Assembly (NCBI GenBank): GCA_025765615.1
Contig: JAIVFJ010000041.1
Coordinates: 124,001 to 188,000 of the forward strand
Source: Zopfochytrium polystomum
Taxonomy: Eukaryota > Chytridiomycota > Chytridiomycetes > Chytridiales > Chytridiaceae
Direction: 5' to 3'
Length of the DNA stretch: 64,000 nucleotides
Numbering within the stretch: the first letter of the stretch is position 1; the number at the start of each line of letters is the position of its first letter. Below the pieces are notes generated by a model. It was not told the DNA's origin, made no database searches, and was given only the letters and a program-made list of their open reading frames with translations. A program made the position numbers and the translations under genes. This document shows positions 23,414-33,893 of this stretch, piece after piece.

Positions 23414-25574
23414 TTACTTCAAACCCAGTTCTCGAAAAGGAGGAAGCCGCGGGCTCCCTGACTGTGACTCAAGCTTCTCCACTGTCTTCCTCGGCAAGTG
23501 TCGTTTGCCGGGCGCCGCTCGTATTCCCCGCTCCCGCGCCAGTCCTCGGCCCCGTCCCCTTCGCGTCGGTTCATCGACTAGGACAAACTCTCGCATGCTG
23601 AAAGAAGGGCGTGTTCATAACAAAGACGAGGACATCGAGGAGGACTGTGGTTTCGGCCCGGTCCCGGGTCTCATCTTCATATTAATAACTTTCAATGTCT
23701 TTCTGGTCCTTTTGTTGGCTTTGCACAAACCCAAAACTTGGACTTTCGTGCGTTGCTGTCTATTATTGTCCAAAAAAAAAAAGAGAAAAAAAAAAAATAC
23801 GTCGAAAACAAGCGACTCGCCCCCTCCCGTTTCACCTTTTCGTCGGGGGCACCCCGCCATCGCTCAGCGTGTCCATCGGCACCCATACCGGCGCCGACGG
23901 TGGGTTCCTCGCTTGATTCGCGATTACCCGTTCCCTCGCCTCCCTTGCCCGCCGCCTGCTCCGGTTCCAGAGCAACGCCCCGACCCAGCAGCAGGCCGTG
24001 ATGACAACGGTCGGAATGACGGCCGACAGGATGACGACGGTAACTAAATTTTTTTTTTTTTTTTTTTTTTTTTCAGGTTGAAGGAGGGCATGTCAGTGTT
24101 GGTTGGTCCCAAGTATGGCCAGGAGAAAAGAAATGAAAGCAACGAAGGAGGGAGAGACTCAACGAAGGCCATCGAACTCGTGGGATCCTTCATAGTCGTC
24201 GTAGTTTCCAGAACACTGCCTCGTGAGGTTTGCCGTTATTCTATTATTTTTGAGGACAAGAACAAGTTAGTGGGTAATCTTCAAAGATTTTCACAGTGGT
24301 CAGTCTCAATCACGAACATTGTAGTGACAGCGCCGGAACTAGCTGGCCTTGAGAAGCCGGTCGTGTTGACGCACGTTTGATTCAAATTACTATGATACGA
24401 GGGAATGTGGTGTTCAGTGAGATTTTGGAAAAGCTCATATGTAGAGCTCACATTGTCAAGTTGTGCGTCGTCGGAATGGCTTGAAAGCTCGAGGGAAGTG
24501 CTCCACGTAGGCCCGAGTTGGATGACAGGTCCAAGAACGTCAAATTCGGCACCGCAAGGCTTGCAGGAACCTGGCCGCTGAGCGAGTTGTGCGAGGCCGT
24601 GAGTTTTCGGAGAGAATTAAGAACTGGGAAAGGATTCGAACTCGAATATAGGTTGTTGTTGTCGACGTGGCTTCAAACGAGCGAGGTTCGTATGATGGAA
24701 AGATGTGTGGTGTTATCCGATATCCTAAGCATAAAAAGACATAATACTAACACATCTACGATGTTGATAAAGTTCCCGATGGCGCTCGGCAATGCCCCAG
24801 ATATTACATTATTTCGCAGGGACCTGATGTGGAATCTGTTTGTCACAGATGCGAAAAATAATCGGTTTGCTTTCAACTGAACTTACAAATACTGAAGCGT
24901 CGTGGACCCAACGCCAGAAGAGATACTTTCAAGGCCAAGGTTCTCTAACGAACTGAAAATCGCCGCTTTGAGCTTTTGGGTGCTTCTCAGGAAAACACGG
25001 ATACTAACAGGGACTTCAAGCTTGGAAACAGAATGATATTGTTTATATCCAAGGTTCTGTTGACGTTGTACCAGTTGTGAAGGGTTCTTTGGGCCAACAT
25101 AAGCATAAAAAACTTAGCGACCGGAGGCATCGGCCAGTCGCAGTCGGGACTCACAGCTCTTCCAGCCCCTTAAGTGCGCTGAAGCTCATGAGAATCCCTT
25201 GTGCGGCAGTGGGGAAGACCCCGGCGCTCGTGATGTGTCTGCAATGCGATACACGGTGGCGGGTGTCGAACGATGACGACCGTGCGGGCGATCGCGGAGC
25301 AAGGAAGGATCAGTACCGAGGCGGTCCTGGGTGTCAGGTCGCAACAAGAAAGAAGAAGAAGAGGAGAGCCAGCTCACACGGCGGTGACGGCGCCGGTCGT
25401 CTGCGAGCAGGAAATGTAGTCGCCGGGAGCCTCGGCCCCGCTGCCGCCGCCGCCGCCGCCCGCCGGCGCCCATCCGCAGCAGGCAGCCGGCACGGTCTCG
25501 TTGACGAAGCCAGCGTTGAGGAGCGAGCGCACAGCCTCGCAGTCGGTGCTGCTGGTGCTGTTTGTCGCCGCCAT
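23414..25574 (-). CDS. Leucine-rich repeat single-pass membrane protein
   Basis: This is a plant-type LRR ectodomain with one membrane span. The first visible ATG (25574) gives MAATNSTSSTDCEAV, then CCGWAP and YISCSQTTGAVTAV, as in LRR N-caps. Spliced exons give HITSAGVFPTAAQG, LEELTLDINNIILFPSLKSL, LENLGLESISSGVGSTTLQY, SLRNNVISGALPSAIGNF, LRKLTASHNSLSGQVPASL and LTFLDLSSNSGLRGALPSSF. A C-cap region with LNQTCVNTTG follows. The transmembrane helix is VVILSAVIPTVVITACCWVG, followed by the basic stop-transfer NRSRRRAREARER and an Arg-rich cytoplasmic tail ending at 23416-23414. There is no kinase. No signal peptide is visible at the chosen start; an upstream exon joined at the TTGGCAG acceptor near 25611 may supply one. 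Confidence 0.72.
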
Positions 25575-25912
25575 TGTCTGTCTGTCTGCTGTGCTTCCTG
25601 CTGATGCAACTGCCAAATCGGGAAAGAAGATATTAATATATTCCTATTAGCTCATCACTTTTGAAGTGTCTTTCGTTCGTCATCACAAACAACACCCAAC
25701 AAACAAAAAACAAAGAAAATAAAAAAAGGAATGCGAAGGGCGTGTATTCTGCATTCAAAATATGTATCATCGTCGAATTAGCCCCGCTTGACTAACACGG
25801 AAATGAACACTAAGGAAGCCCATCAAACAAAGCAATAAAAAAAACAAAACGGAAAAGACGAGCACACTAAAAAAACCAACCCTCCCCCCTCCCCCCTCCC
25901 ATCACCCTCCGT
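25575..25912. other. Intergenic region
   Basis: This A-rich and C-rich spacer lies between the LRR gene start and the M13 peptidase stop codon. It includes an A-rich stretch (25690-25730) and a C-rich stretch (25880-25905). No coding or RNA feature was recognised. It may contain an upstream exon of the LRR gene. Confidence 0.4.
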
Positions 25913-28777
25913 CTAATACAAGAAGCAGCGGTCGCTGTCCGGGGGGCTCATGGGCGACCCGGGTTTGCATTTAAACGCCTTGGCAAAGTCCGGTGAGTTG
26001 GCCAGAGCTCCGCGGATCCGGACCTCGTTTGGCGGGTGCGCGTCGTCTTTCAACTGGATGTGCCGTTCGCGGAAAATGGCGATGGGGGTTAGTGAGTGGG
26101 GTTCCACATATGATTCGTGGAGAAAGAAGCAGAGAAAAAATCTCCCATCCTCACCAGGAATCTTGTTTGCGCATAATCGGGAACGGTGCACCAAGTCTGC
26201 CCAAACGCGACAAAGAACGCCTGCAGCGGCGTCCACCCCTCGAATCCGGCCGAGCGGTCGTTCTCGGTCTCCTTGACGCCCTCCAAGTTCCGCCACGCCT
26301 GCAGCGCCACGCTCAAACCGCCGTTGTCGGCAATGTTCTCCGAAACGGTGCGGACGCCGTTGACCGGCTTGGTCCGACCGTCCTTGAACGCGACAACGTC
26401 GTACGCCCCGTACTGCCGCTCGAAGCAGCCCGCTTGCGCGTTAAACCGCGAGTTCGACTCGGCCGACCACCACGGCTGCATAATGCCGTCCGCGTTGATT
26501 ATGTGCCCGTGCGCGTCGAACGAGTGCGTGATCTCGTGCCCGATGATGACGCCAAGAGACGCGTAGTTCATCAGGTCCGGATTGAACGCGCTGAAAATCG
26601 GCCGCTGGATAATGCCAGAGTTGATCTGCACCTGCACGTAGTCGCTCAGGTGGAACGCGTTGAGCTGCCACGGAAACCCGAAAAAGAGCGTGTTGCGCTC
26701 GAGCGGGCGGCCGCGCTGGTGGATCGACCACGCGTACTCGGAATGTGCGTGCACCTGAACCGCGTTCTCAAAGTACATGGACGGCGAAATCGATAGGTCC
26801 GAGTGGTACGCGTCGATCTGGTCGGCGTCGCTCATCCAGTCGGGGTACCCAACGATGCGTATTGTGTTGTCCAGCTTTCTGAGGGCAGCAGAGCGGGTCG
26901 CGTCGTCCATCCATGTGAGCTTGCTAACGATCTCTCGGTACGCAACAAACAGGCCGTCAATCATTTTCGTCGCGGCTTTTCTTTGGGTTTCTGAAATAGG
27001 TTTTAGGAATAGGTTGAAAGACAGGAAAGTAAACAGCAGCACAAACCATTGAAAGCGTATCTGTTAAATACATGACCAGCCAAATAGTTAAGGTGTACGC
27101 CCATTTCTGCGACACAGTCCACTTGAAATATCTCAGACTTGTCATCATTCTCTTCGTCCACAGTGGATTGTACCGCATTTGTCCATATACGTTGTGCCCA
27201 TAGATTAAACCATTTTCTACCAAGCTTAGAGTAGTGAGTCGTGGCGAGCCGCCACAGCGCGATGTAGGACATCGCCTTTCTGTCGAACTTTGCGATTGCT
27301 GTCAATGTCTTAATCCATGTCCCGCGGTCTCCCCAAAAGTAAATCTTGTCGATTCCTGTCAAGTTCAGGGGCTGAAGGTATTCGTTCCAGTCCATTCCTG
27401 TTTTCTGCGATAGTTCCCATAACGACATCCGCGAAGACCCTGCGTCCGCCCAGAGGTTCGCAGAGCTGGCATGACGGGTGAACGATCGTCAGTATTATAT
27501 TTAAATGTTTTGGGTACGAACTTTTGTGTCTTGATGAGCGAAATGGTCATCTTCTCCACCTTGACTATCCACTCTGCGATACTTTCCAGAGTTGTGTCGG
27601 GAGGAATCGTCAAGATGCGGCGGTCTACAAAGGGCTTCAACGCGCGGATCACCGTTTTTACGGTCACATCGTAACCCGTCGCTGGGAAAAACTGCAGCCG
27701 CAAATCGTTGGGATCCTCGTTCTGGACACGGCTGTAGCTTGTCTTGAACAGGAAATACACAGCCTTCGAATTCATCTTCCCGAATGCCGAAGTGAACGAT
27801 TGCTTCTCAAATAAAGTGTTGAATTCTTTGGCGAGGGGGACAATCGGCTCAAACCCGCGCGCGTTAATAGTTTCTGAATCGAGACAGGAGCGGTAGTAGT
27901 TTATTGCCTTCGCAAAGACTCGACGTTCTGCTGGTGTTTTTGATATCTTGTCCTGCCTTTGGCTGAGAATTTCCTCCATCAGTAGCTTTGTGTGGCGGTC
28001 AGAATGTTTTGAGAACCCACAAGAGACACAACTCACTGTGTTGGTTGTCTGCATAAGCTCGAGTGTGTCCGCGTGAGGAACATCTTCGTACTTTTGGATG
28101 AACCCTCCGCATGCGTATTGGTAAAAATCTTCGCATGGGTCGACGGACTTGTTTAACCAGCTGAGCATCCGATTGGGGCCAAGAATGTGTGGGAACTCTC
28201 TGCTGATGTAAGGCTGGTAAGCTTCGTCTCGTCGTTCTAATGGCGCTGAAAAGGAATGTGAGCCAATAATCTGATCAAAGCGTTTTAGACTCTTACGTGC
28301 ACCGTGAACAGGAGGAGATATTTGGGCAAGAAGGAATAGTGCGGATGCGGCGATGAGAAGAATGGAGGACGAGAGGGTGGAGTGGAGGAGAGAGTGGCTT
28401 TGAGCGAGGCTGAACGAATTTGGCAAAGACTGTTGGGTGCGTTGCCGTAGACTGAAGCATTCCGGCAGATCGCATGGAAGTAGACGGCTCAAGGCAGGAG
28501 AAGGCGGTGCCAGCAAGAAACACCGTGGCCGTGTTCGTTTCGGCCTGCCCGACGATCTGGCTTCTTGCCGTGGTGGTGGCATCTCTGGTGGTCGCAAACC
28601 TGTGGGCGTTGGCGATCGGAGCGGACTTAGCGATGCTATCATCACCGCCTTCGCTCTCCTTCGGGCTGTTGCTGCTGCTGCCGTTGTGACCGTTGGCGTA
28701 GTAGTTGTTTGACTGGCCTCTGATGCTGCTGCCGCCAGCGGCTGCGCCCACCAAGTCCGTTGCCGTTGTGGTGCCAT
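25913..28777 (-). CDS. M13 zinc metallopeptidase (neprilysin/ECE type)
   Basis: This is a type II membrane endopeptidase with its catalytic domain outside the cytoplasm. The start at 28777 (MAPQRQRTWW) gives a long Ser/Thr/Ala-rich cytoplasmic segment; the same frame is open further upstream to about 29041. A transmembrane helix (SSILLIAASALFLLAQI) follows, then the M13 N-terminal signature SVDPCEDFYQYACGGF. The catalytic core has LNAFHLSDYVQVQINSGIIQ, the zinc motif HEITH in VIIGHEITHSFDAHG, and ENIADNGGLSVALQAW, which carries the third zinc ligand Glu and the Asp. The C-terminal FAKAFKCKPGSPM ends RCFLY-stop at 25915-25913. All catalytic residues are present. At least seven exons. Confidence 0.9.
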
Positions 28778-28878
28778 CTGGGCTGAGCTGGGTGGGCAGT
28801 GTGTCTTCTTCTCCCTCTGGCTGCAATTGCTCTCTGTCTCGCACACATATGCCCCACACACACACACACACACACACC

Positions 28879-28915
<37 letters not shown>

Positions 28916-29535
28916 TGGTTCTGTCTCTCCGCTCTCTGTCTCTTGCTTAGTCGTAATCGGTGGCACAAAACAAAGCCCCTCACATTTTTCTATTTTTTTT
29001 ATTATTTTTGAATGAGGCGGACGTTCCCCCTCTAGCTCCATGCACTACCTCAATGCAACACAAATGACGGCTTCGCCAGTGCTCGAGGTTACAATTTCTT
29101 TAATACGCATCTCCGATGCGAAACAATTTAATTCGTTGAATTACTTCCGAACGGACGAGAAGACGGCGGTGGTAGGGCGACCCATCCCGGTTTGTTCCGA
29201 CTGGGCTGAGTGGACGGAGCAGCCTAGCCGCGAGAGCATGTCATCCAGTCCGCAAGCATGTCCACCACTTCGTGCGTGACGGTCTGGTAAATCTCGACCT
29301 CTTCGTTTGCTGCAGCTCAGTTACATTCAAGCGGTGCCGTCCGTGCCACTCGACAGCGGTGGCTGCTCTCGCGTTATTTTGTGGATATGAGAGTAACGTA
29401 CTGACGAGCCGTCGAAGAATTACTTCCTATCATTACTCTGAGAAGGGCGCATGACATCTCGATCTTTCAATACGGCCTCCACTGCCGCCTCGACAATTTC
29501 TGGAAGATCCTTGCCGGTCCTTGTCACGCAACATC
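28778..29535. other. Intergenic region with CA/CT repeats
   Basis: This divergent promoter region lies between the M13 peptidase and GAA1. It holds (CA)n at 28854-28877 directly followed by (CT)n at 28880-28915, close to the peptidase start. Short open frames on both strands show only repeat-encoded Thr/His or Ser/Leu runs. No RNA gene was seen. Confidence 0.5.
28854..28915. repeat. Compound (CA)n(CT)n microsatellite
   Basis: About 12 CA units are followed by about 17 CT units with one interruption. It lies in the leader or promoter of the M13 peptidase gene. Polymorphism there could alter expression, but that is inference. Confidence 0.9.
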
Positions 29536-32174
29536 ATGGCGCCGCCAACACCAAAGAGCCTGGCACAGCGCCGCCGCATCGCCAACGGCATCGCGTCCGC
29601 ACTCGCCCGATTCAGGTGCGTCCTCCTCCACCCACCGCCCGCCTCGCCGGAACCGAAGATCGCGCCAGCAAAATAATAATTAAGCCGTCTCGCTCTCCGT
29701 TGCTGGTGCAAACCAAACCGTCCCGTTCTCTGGCAGCTGGCTCCTTTACGTGACAGGGATCGTCTGGATTGGTCTGTTCCCAATGAAGCAGCTTCAAAAG
29801 TACGGGTACGCTGGGAATATCGACGAAAACGCGCTTCTGCCTGGCCAGGTCAGTTACTAGCCTCCGACAATATCGCTTTTTTTGCACACTTGGCCTGACC
29901 TGGTGTTGTTCACATGCAGGCAAGCAGATATTTCGGGAATTCCGACGCAAACACTGCGTACATGGTCGTCCCGAATCTGATCAAACTGGGAAAGGAAAAC
30001 AGGAGCGTGTAAGGTTTCGCGAACTTGCTCCTCTCATTCTACTAAACAAATTTTTCTGTTCTTCCTCCAGCGCGATAGATTTCGTGGCTGACAACCTGCG
30101 CAGCTTTGGACTTGACGCCACCGTGCAAAAGTACTGGTACCGACAATCCCTCACGGAAAAGGTCAGGAATTCGTTGCGGCCTACTATCCGTGACACCTTT
30201 GTGAAAAACCGCAGCCACGAGAGTTTTCAAACTTGTACGCAGTCGTCCGGTCGCCACGCGCGGCTGGAACAGAAGCAATAATGATTTCAGCGCCGTGGAC
30301 GTGCATGACCGGTGAAGGTTTGTCGGAAGCCCTCTTAGAGATACAACAGCTGAAAAACCTATTTGTGCGACTGTAGAGAATCACAATGGGGTGGCTTATC
30401 TTGTTGCCCCCTCGCTTCATTTCTCATAAGTTTGTATTATCCTGTCACTTATTTTGATAATCCATACTGACGTGTCATAGAATATAACCATTGGTCGAAG
30501 GATGTCGTTCTCTTCTTCCCGGACGGAGACCTTCTGGGGACCAAAGCATTTCTCGAAGCGTACCATGGGCGATTTGGACAACTTACCAAAGGTAGAACAT
30601 CCCCGTTTCCAGTATTGAAGCTTAAGAGGGCATCATTGCTCGGAAGACTTTTCTGCCGAGCCGCTTCATTACCACGGTGGTGTGATTGAAGAAGCAATCA
30701 ACATTGAGTTCCCCGGCGGTGGAAGTTACGACCAAGTGGGCATATTTCCAGGTAACCGTCACGGTTTTTTTCGACGTTTACGATCTAACCATCTGGCAGT
30801 TGGATTGAATGGGCAGCAACCCAATGCTGATATGGTCATGACAATGGCTGTGCTCGCCCAATACGGTGGAATCCCCGTCACCTTGCACAAACAAGGACAC
30901 ATTGATCCCCAAGACGCAGCATGGAAAGAGTATCTGCTGAAATTCGGGCAGGTGGCGGATTATATGAAGGTTCAAGCCCTGGGCATGCCGACGTCCCACC
31001 ACGCCCTTTATCCAAGGTTTGTTGGCCCAAATTCAAGCCCACTTCTGACTTCAGCCCAGGTACAAAATCGAAGGATTGACGCTCTTTGGGATTCAACACG
31101 AAAACGGTGGTCGTGGCATCGATTGCATCCACATCGAACAGTATGTATTCCTCTTGATTATTCGATTTGCTAACGAATGCAAGCCAGAATGCTAGAGTCA
31201 GCTATACGAACGTTTGGCAATCTTTTGGAACGGCTACATCACTCTTTCTGGTTCTACATCATGTCCTCGATATGGACTTATATCCCAATCGCTTTCTACA
31301 TCGCCCCAGTGATAATGCTGTCAATAACTCTTGCTTTTCGAGTAAGCATTGCTCCCTTTTGCTTGGATTTCCTACTTCTAAATTGGAACTCCAGTCACTT
31401 GCTCTCTGGTGGGATTTGGATGGCTTTCCATACAAAACCATTGAAGAGTCCAATGTCCTAGAGGGAACCAAGCTCTTGGTTCGGCCCGCGTCCATTTCCA
31501 CTTTCTCAAATATCGCGAAGCCCATCTTTGCACCAGCCCTGACGCTCGCGCTGTGCTACGCGTTTGGGTTTGCCGCGGCTCTGTTCCCATGGGATCAACT
31601 AGAGATTCCGACTTACGTAAGAACAACCATTTATTGTTGAACTGCATTCTGACTTTTCCTATCCAAGCCTCTGCATCAGATCATTTTTGCTGCTGCTGCT
31701 GCTGCGCTACTCTGCAGCAGCGTTGTAATTCCCGGCGTCATTGCCACACTTTCCCCAATTATTCACTCCCGGGCGGGACCAAACAGTTCCGCTAGCTGGA
31801 CCACGGTCCTACGCTCGATAGCGTGTGCATTGATGGGCATCACCCTGCTCACCGTCTCCGCGTTCAACCCGAGCCTGTCCGTCTTTGCCGCGCTCCCTTC
31901 CGTGCCGGCGTTCTTGCTCTCGTCGCCGTCCTCCCGCAGTCCACGCAGCCCAATCGTCGCGGGCCTAAGAATGGGCCTGCTGCTCCTCGCGTCGCCGGTC
32001 GGCGTCACGGCTGCCGCGTCCGCGTTTGTCGGTGAAGACGACGTGTGGATGGTGCTCCGGACGGCGTTCCAGTCGTTCAAGAGACTCGACGGGTGGTTGC
32101 TGCCTTATGTCGTTGCGCTGTGTTGGCCGCTCAACCTGGCGCTCCAAGTGGCGGTGATGGTTGACAGCGCGTAG
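29536..32174 (+). CDS. GAA1: GPI transamidase subunit GAA1
   Basis: GAA1 is an ER subunit of the GPI transamidase that attaches GPI anchors to proteins. The ATG at 29536 gives MAPPTPKSLAQRRRIANG. The first membrane segment is TGIVWIGLFPMKQL, followed by ENALLPGQ, YFGNSDANTAYMVVPN, NLRSFGLDATVQKYWY and, after splicing, EAIMISAPWTCMTGEG. The M28-like luminal domain continues with WSKDVVLFFPDGDLLGTKAF, AYHGRFGQLTK, INIEFPGGGSYDQVGI and VLAQYGGIPVTLHKQGH. Five or so C-terminal membrane helices end in PYVVALCWPLNLALQVAVMV and stop 32172-32174. About ten exons with short introns. Confidence 0.92.
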
Positions 32175-32985
32175 CTGAGCGGTGTGTACAGTCGGGTTTG
32201 GGTTACATGACAAGAAGTCTTTTGTCATTCTGGATCCATGTTGCGAATGTGTTGCGAATGGGCGAGGGGTGTCTATTTTTGGTTGACCGCCATTGACAAA
32301 ACCCAACGCTGTGTTTATGTGCTCGAAACAGAGCGGATTTGGTCGGGGGACTGGCGCTTGCCAAAACGATCAATTAAAAAACAAGAAGAACCACAACTTA
32401 GGAGGCGTGTAATTAGTTCTCGAATTCCAGCGGGTGCATGTGGTGAAAAGTTTCTAGGTCGCTTTTACTTGACAACTACATCATGTGGAAGTCAACACGA
32501 ACCCTGATAGGCTTCAAATTCGAAGCCGCCATGCCCAGGCCAGGCGGTGGGCACGTGCGCACAGCACCAGCTGGGTTCAACAACATATAGTCAAGGTAAA
32601 TGAACCGTGGCATTTGCGCAAAGGAAGGAGTCGATTTGCAAGGCGTTGGAGATTTTGAAAAAACTGTAAAACTCTAATTTCTGCTGGAAATCAGACAGTT
32701 TATTTGCCTTTACAGCTGCTATTTGAAAATTCACGAATTGGCCCAGTTTCATTAGGGGTAGTCAAACCTCTCGCTGCAAAAATTTCCAAGTCGATTTTCT
32801 CGCATATCAACTCGCTAACGAAACCAATTAGACGCAAGAAGCTGCAAACTCTTTCCTTTCGGCTTTCTTGGTGCTGTTATTTTATCAAACAGCGAGAAAA
32901 TCGAAAATGTCAACTACTCCTGCAAAACGTGTTCAGATAGAGCTACGAAGTTCACTTTGCTGTATTTCATCATTTATTGATAATT
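32175..32985. other. Intergenic region
   Basis: This 810-bp, fairly AT-rich spacer lies between the GAA1 stop and the U2 snRNA 3' end. No ORF with recognisable protein features, no tRNA box pair and no repeat was seen. It probably holds the GAA1 terminator and the U2 3'-end formation signal. Confidence 0.5.
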
Positions 32986-33179
32986 TAGGCCTCAGCCAGC
33001 GGTAGTGTGAGGCCGGCGAGACCAGTGCCCGGGCCGCGACAGCAAGCTGCCGACGGCGATCGAGCGGGGTTTCAAAAATAATTGTGATAATAGATACGCC
33101 GGCGATGCCGGCGGTTAAAGTTATCACACTTTAAAGAACAGATACTACACTTGATCTTAGCCAATAGGCCAGAGAGGAT
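32986..33179 (-). ncRNA. U2: U2 spliceosomal snRNA
   Basis: Reading on the minus strand from 33179, the RNA starts AUCCUCUCUGGCCUAUUGGC, then UAAGAUCAAGUGUAGUAUCU and GUUCUU. The branch-site pairing element GUAGUA is intact and stem I/IIa sequences follow. An Sm site (AAUUAUUUUUGA) lies near 33073-33088. It is followed by GC-rich stem III and a terminal stem-loop IV formed by GGCCUCA and UGAGGCC (33026-32988). The length of about 193 nt matches typical U2 (about 190). The 5' loop differs slightly from the animal consensus. A TATA-like box lies about 35 bp upstream. The exact 3' end is approximate. Confidence 0.95.
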
Positions 33180-33210
33180 TGTAAAGATCAAGGATGGGGG
33201 AGGCGGTGGT

Positions 33211-33217
33211 ATTTATA
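33211..33217 (-). promoter_or_regulatory. TATA-like box of U2
   Basis: On the minus strand TATAAAT lies 32-38 bp upstream of the U2 5' end, the normal spacing for a Pol II TATA element. Confidence 0.65.
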
Positions 33218-33477
33218 CGGTTTGTCGTTGACCCGCTCGGAGAATTCTCATCCTTCGCCCAATGACAGATAAAATCTGACATAGGGCCTCAGACAGACCC
33301 CTCAGCACGTCTGTCTCCTTGTCGGGTTTGCGAGTGGTCGCTCTTGTTGTGTTGGTGTTGCGTGCAAAAAGGGTGAGACAATTCTTGTGTCGCTTGAATT
33401 CAGAGCACACACCACACTTTGTTGACCATACCGCCTGCTTTTACGTAGGCCCCGTTGGTGCGTGCGGCGGGCGTCCC

Positions 33478-33490
33478 AACAACAACAACC

Positions 33491-33578
<88 letters not shown>

Positions 33579-33589
33579 CCACAACAACA
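33478..33589. repeat. (AAC)n trinucleotide microsatellite
   Basis: About 37 AAC units with two CAC interruptions. It lies between the divergent U2 gene and the Gln-rich gene at 33894. It creates artefactual Asn, Thr, Val and Leu homopolymer frames. I consider it non-coding because the nearest supported start codon lies downstream. Confidence 0.95.
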
Positions 33590-33893
33590 TTAAGCCTCGC
33601 TTTGGAAACATCGGCCCTTCTTCTTCTTCTTCTTCCCTTCCTCGTCTTCTTCTTCTTGCACGTACAGGGACCTGCGAAACCGACCGACCGACCGGACAGG
33701 GACTGTGCATATGCCACGCGGAGGGCGGACTCCAGCGTGCGTGCAAGAACTTGCGCGTTGTTCTTTGTTCTTGTTGTTGGGTGCAATCGGAGACCAATTT
33801 TGTCCGCCCAGCTTTCCGGACTGTGACAAGAACACAAGAACAGGCATAGATTGGACTGCCCCCCCACTCTCTCCCCTGACCAAAAGTCCAACT

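Noticed and set aside
23505..24047. 180-codon plus-strand frame
   Set aside because: It is antisense to the LRR protein's membrane and tail exons, which join in phase and encode a sensible transmembrane segment; the plus frame crosses an A-run.
33319..33849. Poly-Asn (also poly-Thr, poly-Val, poly-Leu) reading frames
   Set aside because: They are produced by the (AAC)n microsatellite in all frames of both strands. No conserved flanking protein sequence was seen.
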